A DNA stretch of 64,000 bases, taken from Caulobacteraceae bacterium. GTDB lineage: Bacteria; Pseudomonadota; Alphaproteobacteria; Caulobacterales; Caulobacteraceae. The notes beneath the pieces are model-generated. The model was not told where the DNA came from. It searched no databases and saw only the letters and a program-made list of their open reading frames with translations. A program made the position numbers and the translations under genes. The DNA lies in NCBI GenBank assembly GCA_031291645.1, contig JARLIQ010000112.1:46080-110079 (forward strand), read 5' to 3'. Positions within the stretch are counted from its first letter, which is position 1. Each line of letters starts with the position of its first letter. Below are positions 46,011-55,072 of this stretch, one piece after another.

Positions 46011-47240
46011 CTAGGCGATGATCGTGTCGGACAGGGCGCGACGCGGGCTGGCGGACGCGGGGTGGGAACAGACGCCGGCCCGGAACGAAAACGTCGCCTG
46101 CCAGTCGGGCGATCCGGTGAGGGCCGCCAGCCGCCGTTCCCATTCGTCGCCACGGCCGAGGCTCCGATCGCGGTCGACCATCTCCATGGGCTGGTTCAGG
46201 GGCTGCAGGGCGACGCCCGCATCCGCCGCGGCAAGGTGGATGCGCTGCCAGAGCCGCCCGACCGCCATCGCGGCCGCACGGTCGTAGCGGTCCCGCACGG
46301 CGATGAGGCCGGTCAGTGGCGCGGAGGCCAGCTGGGAATCCCGCGTCTGCGCGAGCCAGGCGTCATGCTTGACCTTGGGGGGCAGCGGCAGGGCGCCGGC
46401 CAGCAGCCGGTTCATCGGTGACAGCCCGGCCACCGCCAGCGTGGGCCCGCTGCGATATTTTTCGATCTCCGCGTCGTCGCCCCGGAACCAGCGATCGCTG
46501 TCGGCGATCATCGCCGCGTCCGAGATGATCGCCTTCGTCGCGTCGATCACGACGGAATCGTAGCCCGTGCGCCCGGCGCCCTCGTCGAACAGGAACAGTC
46601 GCACGCCCGGGTCGCCGGATGGCGCGGCGAGCGTGTCGCGCCAGGCCCTCGGCGGCGGCCGGCGGCGGTCATAGGGGAAGCGGTTGGTGTGGCGGCGCGG
46701 AATGGCGTGGTAGGCGGACGAGGGGGACTGGGGCGACTCCAGCCGGGTCAGGCGGACCGTGGCCGCGTGCGCGGGGCCGTGGCGGTCCTTGAGGTCGAGC
46801 ACCGAGCCGGGGATCGTCTCGATCTCGGCGCCGTATCCGTTGGCCGGGGCGGCGAGGGCCATGTTCTCCAGGGCGCAGCCCAGGCCGATGTGCATCTCGC
46901 GCAGGAAGGGGTCCATGGCGCCCAGGTTGCGCGAGGTGTCGGCGAAGACCTCGATCGAACCTTCCTGGACGTGGAACAGCCAGGGCTGGGTGTCGTGCGG
47001 GTTGGCGGCCAGCACCCCGGCGGCCACCAGCGCCAGGGGAGAACCGCGTACGGCCGGGTCGTTCCAGAGCGCCCAGGGCGCATAGGCCGGTCCCGGTCGG
47101 GCCACCGAGCAGGCGGCGGTGATCAGGCCGCCCGACGCGACGAACACCGTGGTCCCGCCCGCGCCCAGAAAGCCGCGCCGCGTCGACGCCCGGCAGGCGG
47201 GCCCCGCCGCGACGGGATGGAATGTCGGGATTTCGGCCAT
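46011..47240 (-). CDS. Tat-exported Acg family nitroreductase-like protein
   Basis: This 409-residue protein starts with a twin-arginine signal (STRRGFLGAGGTTVFVASGG). The rest matches the Acg family of FMN-binding nitroreductase-like proteins: LVAAGVLAANPHDTQPWLF, IPRRHTNRFPYD and the double-domain layout of two nitroreductase halves. In mycobacteria Acg binds FMN without reducing activity. Here the Tat signal places the flavoprotein, folded, in the periplasm. It converges with the DUF3426 gene, about 25 bases between stops. The substrate is unknown. Confidence 0.82.
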   Translation of the reverse strand: MAEIPTFHPVAAGPACRASTRRGFLGAGGTTVFVASGGLITAACSVARPGPAYAPWALWNDPAVRGSPLALVAAGVLAANPHDTQPWLFHVQEGSIEVFADTSRNLGAMDPFLREMHIGLGCALENMALAAPANGYGAEIETIPGSVLDLKDRHGPAHAATVRLTRLESPQSPSSAYHAIPRRHTNRFPYDRRRPPPRAWRDTLAAPSGDPGVRLFLFDEGAGRTGYDSVVIDATKAIISDAAMIADSDRWFRGDDAEIEKYRSGPTLAVAGLSPMNRLLAGALPLPPKVKHDAWLAQTRDSQLASAPLTGLIAVRDRYDRAAAMAVGRLWQRIHLAAADAGVALQPLNQPMEMVDRDRSLGRGDEWERRLAALTGSPDWQATFSFRAGVCSHPASASPRRALSDTIIA

Positions 47241-47328
47241 GTCGCTCGCCTCCGCAGGCCGGCACTGTGCGGCAGGCGCGGACGATACGCGACCGGCTAA
47301 AGCCGTTTGGCCGATATACGGCGCCAGC

Positions 47329-48603
47329 CTAAAGCCAGGGCGCCAGCGGCTCGCGCGCCAGCATTTCCTCGTAGGTCGGCCTCGGGCGCACCACGGCGTA
47401 CTGGTCGCCGCGCACCAGCACCTCGGGCGCGAGCGGGCGGGTATTGTATTCGCTGCCCATCGTCGCGCCGTAGGCGCCGGCCGACATGAAGGCCACGAGG
47501 TCGCCGCTGGCCAGCCGCGGCAGGGGGCGGCCGCGGGCGAAGGTGTCGCCGGTCTCGCAGACCGGGCCCACCACGTCGTAGGCCTCGACCGCCGCGTCCG
47601 CGGCCGGCGGGCGCACGGGCTGGATGTCGTGGTAGGCGTCGTACATGGCCGGGCGGATCAGGTCGTTCATCGCCGCGTCCAGCACCAGGAAGCGCTGGCC
47701 TTCGGGCCGGTCGTGGACGTGGATCACCCGGCTGACCAACACCCCGGCGTTGGCCGCGATCACCCGGCCCGGCTCGAAGGCCAGGCCCACGTCGAGGTCG
47801 CCCAGGGTGCGGCGGATCATGGCCGCGAAGTCCGACGGCGCGGGGGGCTCGGGCTGGTTGAAGTAGGGCACGCCCAGCCCGCCGCCCAGGTCCAGCCGGT
47901 CGACGGCCAGGCCCTCGGCGCGCAGCCGCTCGACCAGGGCCCGCATCTTGCCGAAGGCGGCCTCCAGGGGCTCGAGGCTGGTGATCTGGCTGCCGATGTG
48001 ACAGGCCACGCCCACCGGGCGCAGGCCGGCGTTGTTCGAGGCGCGGGCGTAGAGCCGCTCGGCCTCGGCCATGGAGACGCCGAACTTGTTGTCGGCCTTG
48101 CCGGTGGCGATCTTGGCGTGGCCGCCGGCCGAGACGTCCGGATTGACCCGGATGGCGATCTGGGCGCGCGCGCCCTTGTCGGCGGCGATGCGGGCCAGCC
48201 GCTCCAGCTCGGGCTCGGACTCGACGTTGATCTCGGCCACCCCGACGTCGATGGCGAAGGCGAGTTCGGCCGAGGTCTTGCCGACGCCGGAGAGGACGAT
48301 CCGCTCGGGCGGCACGCCGGCGGCCAGCGCGCGGCGCACCTCGCCCTCCGAGACGGTGTCGGCCCCGGCGCCGAGGTCGGCCAGGGTCTTGAGCACCGAG
48401 AGATTACTGTTGGCCTTGACCGCATAGGCGATCAGCGGCTCGCCGCGGCCGAGGCCGGCCATGGCGTCGCGGAAGACGGTGAAATGCCGTTCGAGCGTGG
48501 CGGTCGAATAGACGTAGACGGGCGTGCCGACCGCCTCGGCGATGCGGGACAGGGGCACGCCCTCGCAGGCGAGTTCGCCGTCCCGAACTTCGAAGTGGTT
48601 CAT
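47329..48603 (-). CDS. lysA: Diaminopimelate decarboxylase
   Basis: This is a 424-residue PLP enzyme. The PLP lysine is in AYAVKANSNLSVLKTL, the glycine-rich loop in LDLGGGLGVPY, and the signature CETGD in VGPVCETGDTF. LysA decarboxylates meso-diaminopimelate to lysine, the last step of the pathway, in the cytoplasm. Its start overlaps the LptM stop by 4 bases, so it is the third gene in the argH-lptM-lysA operon. Confidence 0.95.
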   Translation of the reverse strand: MNHFEVRDGELACEGVPLSRIAEAVGTPVYVYSTATLERHFTVFRDAMAGLGRGEPLIAYAVKANSNLSVLKTLADLGAGADTVSEGEVRRALAAGVPPERIVLSGVGKTSAELAFAIDVGVAEINVESEPELERLARIAADKGARAQIAIRVNPDVSAGGHAKIATGKADNKFGVSMAEAERLYARASNNAGLRPVGVACHIGSQITSLEPLEAAFGKMRALVERLRAEGLAVDRLDLGGGLGVPYFNQPEPPAPSDFAAMIRRTLGDLDVGLAFEPGRVIAANAGVLVSRVIHVHDRPEGQRFLVLDAAMNDLIRPAMYDAYHDIQPVRPPAADAAVEAYDVVGPVCETGDTFARGRPLPRLASGDLVAFMSAGAYGATMGSEYNTRPLAPEVLVRGDQYAVVRPRPTYEEMLAREPLAPWL

Positions 48604-48926
48604 TGATCGGGCGTGGTCGTCGAACCGGAACCGGGCGTTTGCGGGGCCGGGCCGAGGGGATCGGTGCGGCCGGTCAGCGGCGGCGCAAAGGGCGCCTGGG
48701 TCGGGGCCTGGGAGGCCGGGTCGAGCAGGGAATTGCTCTGCTGCGAGCGGGCGGCGGCGGCGCGGGCGCGGGCCGCGGCCTCCGCGTCGCGCTTGGCCTG
48801 GTAGTCGGCCTTGGCCTTGGCCCCGTAGAGCGGCGCGGGCTGTTCCAGATCGCCGGTCTTGCCGCAGCCGGCGAGGGCGGCGGCGGACGTCAGCAAGAGG
48901 GCCAGGACGAGGGGGCGCACGGTCAT
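48600..48926 (-). CDS. lptM: LptM-like lipoprotein
   Basis: This 108-residue protein has a signal peptide with lipobox LAGC, lipidated Cys at about residue 21, then the LptM/YifL core [15 protein letters not shown]. The rest is an Ala/Arg helix and a Pro/Thr-rich tail. LptM is an outer-membrane lipoprotein that aids LptD maturation, and it usually lies between argH and lysA, exactly as here. The tail is longer than in Escherichia coli. The ends overlap both neighbours by 4 bases. Confidence 0.82.
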   Translation of the reverse strand: MTVRPLVLALLLTSAAALAGCGKTGDLEQPAPLYGAKAKADYQAKRDAEAAARARAAAARSQQSNSLLDPASQAPTQAPFAPPLTGRTDPLGPAPQTPGSGSTTTPDQ

Positions 48927-50362
48927 CGCAGTTGATCCTTCCAGCGCGCGATCTGTGCTCGGACCTGGGCGGGCGCGGTTCCGCCGTAACTGGTTCGGCT
49001 GGCGGCCGAGGCTTCGGGCGTCAGCACCTTGTAGACCTCTGAGGTAATCCTGGGCTCGATCGCCTGCAACTCATCCAGCGGCAGACTCGCAAGTTCTTCC
49101 AGTCCCATGGACTCGGCCCGCTTGACCGCCGCGCCGGTCACGTGGTGCGCGTCGCGGAACGGCATGTCGAGCGCGCGCACCAGCCAGTCGGCGAAATCGG
49201 TCGCGGTCGAGAAGGCGCCGCCCGCCGCCGCCGCCATCCGCGTGGCGTTCGGCTCGAGGTCGGCGACCATGCCGGCCATGGCGTTCAGCGACAGCTCCAG
49301 CGCGTCGAACGCCTCGAAGGTGGGGACCTTGTCCTCCTGCATGTCCTTCGAATAGGTCATCGGCAGGCCCTTCATCACCACCGTCAGGGCGGTGAGCGAG
49401 CCGAGCACCCGCCCGACCTTGGCGCGCACCAGCTCGGCCGCGTCGGGATTGCGCTTCTGCGGCATGATCGACGAGCCGGTGGTGAAGGCGTCCGACAGCT
49501 TGATGAAGCCGAACTGCGGGGTGGCCCACAGCACGATCTCCTCGGCCAGGCGCGACAGGTGGGTGGCGCAGATGCTGGCCGCCGACAGGGCCTCCAGCGC
49601 GAAGTCGCGCGCCGCCACGCTGTCCATCGAATTGGCGGTCGGGCCGTCGAAGCCCAGGGCCTGGGCCACGCCGTGCCGGTCGATCGGGAAGGGCGAGCCG
49701 GCCAGGGCGGCCGACCCCAGCGGGCACTGGTTCATCCGCTCGCGCGCGTCGAAGAAGCGGCTTGCGTCGCGGCCGAACATCTCGACATAGGCCATCAGAT
49801 GGTGGCCGAAGGTCACCGGCTGGGCGGGCTGCAGGTGGGTGAAGCCGGGCATCAGGGTGTCGGCGTGGGCCTCGGCCTTGGCCAGGAGGGCGCGCTGCAG
49901 GGCGCGGACCTGGCCGACCGAGCGGTCGCAGGCGGCGCGCACCCACATGCGGAAGTCGAGCGCCACCTGGTCGTTGCGCGAGCGGGCGGTGTGCAGCCGG
50001 CCGGCGGCCGGGCCGATCAGCTCCCTCAGCCGCGCCTCGACGTTCATGTGGATGTCTTCGAACTCGTCGCGGAACGGGAAGGTCCCGTCGGCCATCTCGG
50101 CCTCGATCCGCTTCAGTCCGTCTTGGATCGCGGCGGCGTCGGCCGGGGCGATCAGGCCGCGTTCGGCCAGCATGGCGGCGTGGGCGCGCGAGCCGCGGAT
50201 GTCCTCGGCGGCCAGGCGCTTGTCGAAACCGATCGAGACGTTGATCGCCTGCATCAGGTCCGCCGGCTTGACGGAGAAGCGTCCGCCCCACATGGACTGG
50301 CCGGTGTTGGAAGACGGGTCCGGCTCCGGCCCGGACGGCGCGTGCGTAGAGGCCTTGGTCAT
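48923..50362 (-). CDS. argH: Argininosuccinate lyase
   Basis: This 479-residue fumarase/aspartase-type enzyme has the family signature [15 protein letters not shown] and the conserved segments [13 protein letters not shown] and [13 protein letters not shown]. It splits argininosuccinate into arginine and fumarate. The annotated start ATG 50362 overlaps the divergent TlpA-like start codon. The internal ATG 50293 ([12 protein letters not shown]) lines up with the usual start of ArgH and would leave room for a promoter. First gene of the lysine/LptM operon. Confidence 0.94.
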   Translation of the reverse strand: MTKASTHAPSGPEPDPSSNTGQSMWGGRFSVKPADLMQAINVSIGFDKRLAAEDIRGSRAHAAMLAERGLIAPADAAAIQDGLKRIEAEMADGTFPFRDEFEDIHMNVEARLRELIGPAAGRLHTARSRNDQVALDFRMWVRAACDRSVGQVRALQRALLAKAEAHADTLMPGFTHLQPAQPVTFGHHLMAYVEMFGRDASRFFDARERMNQCPLGSAALAGSPFPIDRHGVAQALGFDGPTANSMDSVAARDFALEALSAASICATHLSRLAEEIVLWATPQFGFIKLSDAFTTGSSIMPQKRNPDAAELVRAKVGRVLGSLTALTVVMKGLPMTYSKDMQEDKVPTFEAFDALELSLNAMAGMVADLEPNATRMAAAAGGAFSTATDFADWLVRALDMPFRDAHHVTGAAVKRAESMGLEELASLPLDELQAIEPRITSEVYKVLTPEASAASRTSYGGTAPAQVRAQIARWKDQLR

Positions 50363-50990
50363 GAACGAAGTCCACGGAACTCAGGTGAAGGGCGGACCCA
50401 GGCGCGGGCTTGCGGCCTATGCGCTCTGGAGCGTCGCCCTGATCGGCGTCGCGGCGGTTCTATACGTCATCGTCGCCTCGCTCAGCAAACCGGGGAGCGG
50501 GCCGGTCGACCTCAAATCGCTGGCCCACGGCGACATGGCCAGCCTGGAGGTCAGCGCCAAGGCGTCGCCGCCGCCCGACACCCCGATCCTCGACGCCGCC
50601 GGCCATACGCTGAAGGCGTCGGACCTGAAGGCGCCGGTGGTGGTGGTGAACCTCTGGGCCACCTGGTGCGCGCCCTGCGTGAAGGAGATGCCGACTCTGG
50701 CCAAGCTGCAGGCGGCCTATCCCGGGCGGGTGCTGGTCGCGCCGATCAGCATGGACCGGCTGGCCGACCGGGAGAAGGCGCGGGCCTTCATCGCCGAGCA
50801 CCCGCCGCTGGCCTTCTACCAGGACCCGAAGTACGCCCTGGCCTTCGCCCTCGAGCCGCCGGCCGAGGGTTTCCCGACGACGGTGATCTACGATCGCAAG
50901 GGTCACGAGCGGGCCCGGCTGGCCGGCGGCGCCGACTGGAGCGGACCGGACGCGCGCGCCGTGGTGGACGCCCTGCTGAAGGAACATTGA
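50361..50990 (+). CDS. TlpA-like thiol:disulfide interchange protein
   Basis: The ATG at 50361 ([16 protein letters not shown]) gives 209 residues. A membrane anchor ([23 protein letters not shown]) precedes a periplasmic thioredoxin fold with the redox site [12 protein letters not shown] and the cis-Pro region GFPTTVIYD. TlpA-type proteins reduce disulfides in the periplasm, for example in cytochrome c or oxidase assembly. The gene is divergent from argH. The start codons of the two share bases, so the true start of one is probably further in. Confidence 0.88.
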   Translation: MNEVHGTQVKGGPRRGLAAYALWSVALIGVAAVLYVIVASLSKPGSGPVDLKSLAHGDMASLEVSAKASPPPDTPILDAAGHTLKASDLKAPVVVVNLWATWCAPCVKEMPTLAKLQAAYPGRVLVAPISMDRLADREKARAFIAEHPPLAFYQDPKYALAFALEPPAEGFPTTVIYDRKGHERARLAGGADWSGPDARAVVDALLKEH

Positions 50991-51235
50991 TCGTCCTGCG
51001 ACCCACGGTCGAGCCACGCGGATGTGATCGGACGGGCCTTTGCCGGGCCTGGAGCGGCAAGCGTTTTGTGTTGACCTCGCCAAAGACGGGAGGCACTTAG
51101 TTTGGGCAATCCGATCTCTTGGCTGCCGCCGGGCGACCTCGCTCTAACGAACTAGCCGACACCAGATTTGCGATTGTCACGGGATGACCGTCTCGGCGGC
51201 GCCCGCAACTGGAACGGCTTTCAAGGAACGAAAGT

Positions 51236-51439
51236 ATGCCCAACGGCACCGTAAAGTGGTTCAACACCACAAAAGGCTATGGCTTCATTCAACCGGAAGG
51301 CGGCGGCAAGGATGTGTTCGTGCACATCTCCGCGGTCGAGCGGGCGGGGCTTCGCAGCCTCAATGAAGGCCAGCAAGTCAGCTACGAGCTGAAGGACGAA
51401 CGCGGCAAGACCGCGGCCGTCAACCTCAAGGCGGTCTAG
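51236..51439 (+). CDS. Cold-shock domain protein
   Basis: This 67-residue CspA-like protein has both RNA-binding motifs, [12 protein letters not shown] (RNP1) and VFVHISAV (RNP2). Its ribosome site is AAGGAACG, 5-12 bases upstream. It is an RNA-binding chaperone. A leader of up to about 240 bases separates it from the TlpA-like gene and may hold a temperature-responsive 5' UTR, although no structure was resolved. It is followed by a strong terminator. Confidence 0.95.
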   Translation: MPNGTVKWFNTTKGYGFIQPEGGGKDVFVHISAVERAGLRSLNEGQQVSYELKDERGKTAAVNLKAV

Positions 51440-51466
51440 GCCAGGAGGCCCGGGCTGAAAAGGTTT

Positions 51467-51506
51467 TCGGGCGCCGGTTCGATTGAACCGGCGCCCGATC
51501 GCTTTT
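51467..51506 (+). terminator. Rho-independent terminator after the cold-shock gene
   Basis: A perfect 14-pair stem TCGGGCGCCGGTTC / GAACCGGCGCCCGA with a GATT tetraloop is followed by TCGCTTTT. It ends the cold-shock transcript. The acetyltransferase gene begins within the next 10 bases. Confidence 0.85.
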
Positions 51507-52257
51507 GGGCAATCCGTTGACCGCATCGTTCGAGACGATCGAGCCGGTCGCCGCGCGCGCCTGGCCGCCCGAGGCGGTCGAGACCCTCGGCGGCTGGCGC
51601 CTGCACGCTTCCAGCGGCTTTTCCGGCCGCTCCAACTGCTGCTGGCCGATCGGCGCGCCGGACCGGCCGATCGAGGCCGCCGTGGACGCGGCCGAGGCCT
51701 GGTACGCCGCGCGCGACCTTCCGCCCCTGTTCAAGCCGGTCGACGCGCCGGCCTCCGAGCCGCTGATCCAGGCCCTGGCGGCCCGCGGCTACCGCCCGCG
51801 CACGAAGACCCTGGTGATGACCGGGCCGCTCGCGGACGGCGACGCGGGACCCGCTCTGGTCTCCGATCTCGTGGGCGAGGGGTTCGCCGGCCTGTTCGCC
51901 GCGGTGCAGGACGATCCGGCGGACGCGGCCGAGCGGATCGGGACCCTAAGGCGCATCGCCGCGCCTCGCGCCTTCGCCTCGGTCGAGATCGACGGCCGCA
52001 CCGCCGCCATCGGGGCCTGCGCCGTCGAGGGCGGCTGGGCCGGAATCTTCGGCATGCGCACCACGCCCGACCATCGCCGGCAGGGCCTGGCGCGGGCGGT
52101 GATCGCGGCCCTGTCGGACGCCGCGCGCGAGGCCGGCGCCCGGCGCGCCTACCTCCAGGTCGAGGCCGACAACGGCGGGGCCATCCGCCTCTACGAGAGC
52201 CTGGGGTTCGCGCCGGCCTACGGCTACCGGTACTGGGACCGGCGCGACGACGCCTAG
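51505..52257 (+). CDS. GNAT family acetyltransferase
   Basis: The start is TTG at 51505 or TTG at 51517 (LTASFETIEPVAARAWPP); no ATG is available nearby, and both lie at the end of the terminator. The 250-residue protein has a C-terminal GNAT domain: MRTTPDHRRQGLARAVIAAL (acetyl-CoA loop) and EADNGGAIRLYESLGFAPAYGYRYW. The N-terminal half is a poorly conserved helper domain. The acceptor substrate is unknown. Its stop overlaps that of the convergent gluQ gene by 4 bases. Confidence 0.85.
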   Translation: MGNPLTASFETIEPVAARAWPPEAVETLGGWRLHASSGFSGRSNCCWPIGAPDRPIEAAVDAAEAWYAARDLPPLFKPVDAPASEPLIQALAARGYRPRTKTLVMTGPLADGDAGPALVSDLVGEGFAGLFAAVQDDPADAAERIGTLRRIAAPRAFASVEIDGRTAAIGACAVEGGWAGIFGMRTTPDHRRQGLARAVIAALSDAAREAGARRAYLQVEADNGGAIRLYESLGFAPAYGYRYWDRRDDA

Positions 52258-53120
52258 CTGAAGCCGAGTTCGGCCCTCAGGGCCTCGGCGCTGACCCCGC
52301 TGGCGCGGATGTCGGCCAGGGTCTGGGCCTTGTCGCGCTTGGCGAAGCGCTTGCCGTCGGGCCCGAGCAGCAGGCGGTGGTGGCGATAGATGGGCGTCGG
52401 CAGGCCCAGCAGCGCCTGCAGCAGGCGCTGGACGTGGACCGCCTCGAACAGGTCCTCGCCCCGCACGACGTGGCTGATCCCCTGCAAGGCGTCGTCGACC
52501 ACGACGGCCAGGTGATAGGCGACGCCCAGGTCCTTGCGGGCCAGGATGACGTCGCCGGCCAGCTCGGGCCGCGCCCGCTGCGGCCCCGTCTGACCCTCCG
52601 GGCCGCGCCCGATCTCGGTGAAGTGCAGGGCGTCGAACGCGGCCCCCAGGGCGGCGCGGGCGGCGGCCAGCGACAGCCGCCAGGCGAACGGCCCGCCCGC
52701 CGCCAGCCGCCGGGCCTCCTCGTCCGCCGGCAGGGGCGCGCCGACGTAGGCGGCGACGCGGCCGTGCGGGGCGCGGGCGATGTCGTCCAGAACCTCGCGC
52801 CGGGTCTTGAAGCAGCGGTAGACGAGTCCCCGGGCGCGCAGGCGCTCCAGCGCGGCGGCGTAGTCGTCCAGGTGCTCGGACTGGCGGCGGACCGGGGTTT
52901 CCCACTCAAGGCCGAGCCAGGCCAGGTCCTCCAGGATCGCCGCCTCGAACGCCGGGCGGCAGCGTTCGGTGTCGATGTCCTCGATGCGCAGGACGAAGCG
53001 GCCGCCGATCTCGCGCGTGGTCGCCACGGCCGTCAGGGCGGAGAAGGCGTGGCCGCGGTGCAGCCGCCCGGTCGGGGAGGGCGCGAACCGGCTGGCGGGG
53101 CCGGCGCGGGTCTCGGTCAT
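52254..53120 (-). CDS. gluQ: Glutamyl-Q tRNA(Asp) synthetase
   Basis: This 288-residue class I synthetase fragment has the HIGH-type motif FAPSPTGRLHRGHAFSAL and a KMSKS-like KRFAKRD near residue 260. It ends soon after, lacking the anticodon-binding domain of GluRS. That architecture is GluQ-RS, which glutamylates the queuosine base of tRNA-Asp. It lies 13 bases downstream of the TetR gene on the same strand. The shorter length excludes a true GltX. Confidence 0.9.
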   Translation of the reverse strand: MTETRAGPASRFAPSPTGRLHRGHAFSALTAVATTREIGGRFVLRIEDIDTERCRPAFEAAILEDLAWLGLEWETPVRRQSEHLDDYAAALERLRARGLVYRCFKTRREVLDDIARAPHGRVAAYVGAPLPADEEARRLAAGGPFAWRLSLAAARAALGAAFDALHFTEIGRGPEGQTGPQRARPELAGDVILARKDLGVAYHLAVVVDDALQGISHVVRGEDLFEAVHVQRLLQALLGLPTPIYRHHRLLLGPDGKRFAKRDKAQTLADIRASGVSAEALRAELGFS

Positions 53121-53133
53121 GCGGCCCCGGGCG

Positions 53134-53757
53134 TCAGCTGGCCGTGCGGTGCACGCCGCCCAGGTGGTTCAGCACGGCCTTGAGGAACGCCCGGTCGCCG
53201 CCCACGGCCTCCTTCAGCGGCTTGAACTGGGCGAAGGTGCTGATCTCGGCCAGGCCGTGGGCGGCGCACCAGGAGGCGATGGCCGTCAGCTCCAGGTCGA
53301 GCTCGCTGATCTGGCCGCCCGCCGCCTCGCGCAGGGTGTCCTTGACCAGCTCGAAGGCGCTGTGCTTGTCGTGGGAGGACTCCGGCAGCTTCTCGCCGTT
53401 CCGGGCGCAGTCCCACATCACCCGGTAGAGCGCCGGATTGGCCTGGGAGAATTCGACGTAGGCCACGCCGAGGGCCGAGCGCATCTCGTCCTTCCTGGCC
53501 GAGGCGAAGGCTTCGACCAGGACCGTCTTCAGCCGCTCGAAACCCTCCAGGGCCACGGCGTTGAGCAGCTCGCTCTTGTCCTTGAAATGGTGGTACGGCG
53601 CGGCCGGGCTGACCCCCGCCTCGCGCGCCACCGCGCGCAGGGACAGGGCGCTGGGGCCTTCGCGCTCCAGTATGGCCACAGCCGCCCTCAGCAGCGCGCG
53701 ACGCAGGTCGCCGTGATGGTAGGGCTTGGATTCGGCGAGCGCGGCCTGGGTCTTCAT
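53134..53757 (-). CDS. TetR family transcriptional regulator
   Basis: This 207-residue repressor-type protein has the N-terminal helix-turn-helix SLRAVAREAGVSPAAPYHHFKDKSELL and a C-terminal WHG-like ligand domain. The divergent 37-residue membrane protein and an 18-base dyad between its start and the promoter (53818-53845) suggest it controls that region. No drug pump lies next to it. It is probably co-transcribed with gluQ. Confidence 0.9.
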   Translation of the reverse strand: MKTQAALAESKPYHHGDLRRALLRAAVAILEREGPSALSLRAVAREAGVSPAAPYHHFKDKSELLNAVALEGFERLKTVLVEAFASARKDEMRSALGVAYVEFSQANPALYRVMWDCARNGEKLPESSHDKHSAFELVKDTLREAAGGQISELDLELTAIASWCAAHGLAEISTFAQFKPLKEAVGGDRAFLKAVLNHLGGVHRTAS

Positions 53758-53817
53758 GTCTCCACCCTTGTTGTCTCAACCTGTCTAACTTTTAATCCGA
53801 ACGCCGTAAAGATCATC

Positions 53818-53845
53818 TTGACACCGTTTAAATAGGCGGTATCTA
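53818..53845 (+). promoter_or_regulatory. Sigma70-like promoter with overlapping dyad
   Basis: TTGACA at 53818-53823, a 16-base spacer, and TATCTA at 53840-53845 form a recognisable promoter for the small membrane ORF at 53950. The imperfect dyad ACCGTTTAAATAGGCGGT (53823-53840) lies between the hexamers, a typical operator position for TetR regulators. Confidence 0.55.
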
Positions 53846-53869
53846 AGCAATGTCCAGATCGGATGGCGC

Positions 53870-53920
53870 CCGGCTCCCCCCGGCCCGTCCGGCCTGGACG
53901 ACCTCCGGCTCCCCCCGGAG
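53870..53920 (+). repeat. 14-base direct repeat in leader of small membrane protein
   Basis: CCGGCTCCCCCCGG occurs at 53870-53883 and 53905-53918, 35 bases apart. The second copy sits in the hairpin CTCCGG...CCGGAG. It lies in the 5' leader and may form a translation- or transcription-control structure. Confidence 0.45.
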
Positions 53921-53949
53921 GCGAGCCAACCCAACCAAGGACTAGGACC

Positions 53950-54063
53950 ATGTCTCTCGCACGCTATGAACATCTCCTCGACCGCACCGGCGGCCTGTTC
54001 CTGCTGGCCATCGGCCTCCTGACCGGCGGCGCCCTCGCGGCTCTCGCCATGGCCGGCGTCTGA
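53950..54063 (+). CDS. 37-residue single-pass membrane protein
   Basis: MSLARYEHLLDRTGGLFLLA... is one hydrophobic helix (LFLLAIGLLTGGALAALAMA) with a short basic N-terminus. A ribosome site AAGGACTAGGA precedes it. A promoter with a dyad lies about 100 bases upstream, and the divergent neighbour is a TetR gene. Too short for confident family assignment. It is probably a regulated membrane micropeptide. Confidence 0.6.
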   Translation: MSLARYEHLLDRTGGLFLLAIGLLTGGALAALAMAGV

Positions 54064-54504
54064 TCCGACGCCGAGCGATGAAAGAACCGGAAAAGTCCTG
54101 AGGGGGACGCTCCCCCGTCTCCCTCAGGCGACCGGAACGATCGGCCGCGACGCGCCGTCCAAGCGTTGAACCCTATCGCCGACCGAGTGGTTGCGCCGAG
54201 CCGCAACCCGGGCCGGCGGCGCCCAAGCGACAAATTTCAGCAGTTCGCCCCGGCGCGGCCCACGGCCTGGCTTCGGGCGAGGCGCCGGAGCGGCCTCGGC
54301 TATGGTCGCGAAGCGACGCCGCGCGGCCAATCCCGGGCTTCCGCGCAGGCTGACATAGAGCTGTCGCCTAAATTCGCCTATGGTCCGCCCGCGCCGGGTC
54401 TCCTCGGGTGATTCTGAGGGTCTGGCCGCCGACAGGAAGGAGGCCCGTCTTCAGTCCAGTCCAGGCTTGCCCCATTTCGATCGCGGCATGGCGGAGGTGC
54501 GGCC
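54064..54504. other. Intergenic region of about 440 bases, no convincing gene
   Basis: The only structure seen is the hairpin CCTGAGGG...CCCTCAGG at 54097-54128, which encloses GGGGGA/TCCCCC and may terminate the small ORF's transcript. Short ORFs here lack ribosome sites and repeats of known families. Confidence 0.4.
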
Positions 54505-55065
54505 ATGCAGGTGCTTAAGCGCCCGCCGTCCGGTTGGCCCGCTCTCGTGCTCAACGCCGACTTCCGGCCGCTGTCCTACTATCCCCTGTCGCTGTGGCCC
54601 TGGCAGGAGGTGATCAAGGCGGTGTTCCTTGATCGCGTCGACGTGGTCTCGACCTACGATCAGGTCGTCCATTCGCCGTCCTTCCAGATGCGCCTGCCGA
54701 GCGTGGTGTCGCTCAAGCAGTACGTGGCCCAGGACCGGCCGCCCGCCTTCACCCGCTTCAACCTGTTCCTGCGCGACGCCTTCGCCTGCCAGTACTGCAG
54801 CTCGGGCGAAGAGCTGACCTTCGACCACGTCATCCCCCGCTCGCGCGGCGGGCGCACGACCTGGGAGAACATCGTCACCGCCTGCGCGCGCTGCAACCTG
54901 ACCAAGGGTGGGCGAACCCCGCACGAGGCGGCCATGCATCCGCACCGCCACCCGCGCCGGCCGACCATGTACGAGCTGCAGGACCGGGGCCGGCGCTTCC
55001 CGCCCAACCACCTGCACGAAAGCTGGCTGGACTACCTCTACTGGGACATCGAGCTGGAGGCCTGA
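54505..55065 (+). CDS. HNH endonuclease
   Basis: This 186-residue protein has the HNH/zinc pattern CQYCSSGEELTFDHVIPRSRGG RTTWENIVTACARCN (two CxxC pairs around DHV and N). The N-terminal half (LVLNADFRPLSYYPLSLW) is the family's extended region. HNH proteins of this type are conserved in alphaproteobacterial chromosomes. They are likely DNA nucleases with a house-keeping or repair role, not proven. It is convergent with the coq7 gene. Confidence 0.85.
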   Translation: MQVLKRPPSGWPALVLNADFRPLSYYPLSLWPWQEVIKAVFLDRVDVVSTYDQVVHSPSFQMRLPSVVSLKQYVAQDRPPAFTRFNLFLRDAFACQYCSSGEELTFDHVIPRSRGGRTTWENIVTACARCNLTKGGRTPHEAAMHPHRHPRRPTMYELQDRGRRFPPNHLHESWLDYLYWDIELEA

Positions 55066-55072
55066 GGGCCGG

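Noticed and set aside
51184-51366. 60-residue ORF overlapping the cold-shock gene in another frame
   Set aside because: It overlaps a well-supported CspA gene, and its sequence is basic and without family similarity.
53044-53120. gluQ as a truncated glutamyl-tRNA synthetase
   Set aside because: The missing anticodon domain is the normal architecture of GluQ-RS, and length and HIGH/KMSKS motifs are intact.
54124-54411. Small ORFs in the region before the HNH gene
   Set aside because: No ribosome site, no signal or membrane helix, no motif, and a terminator-like hairpin precedes them.
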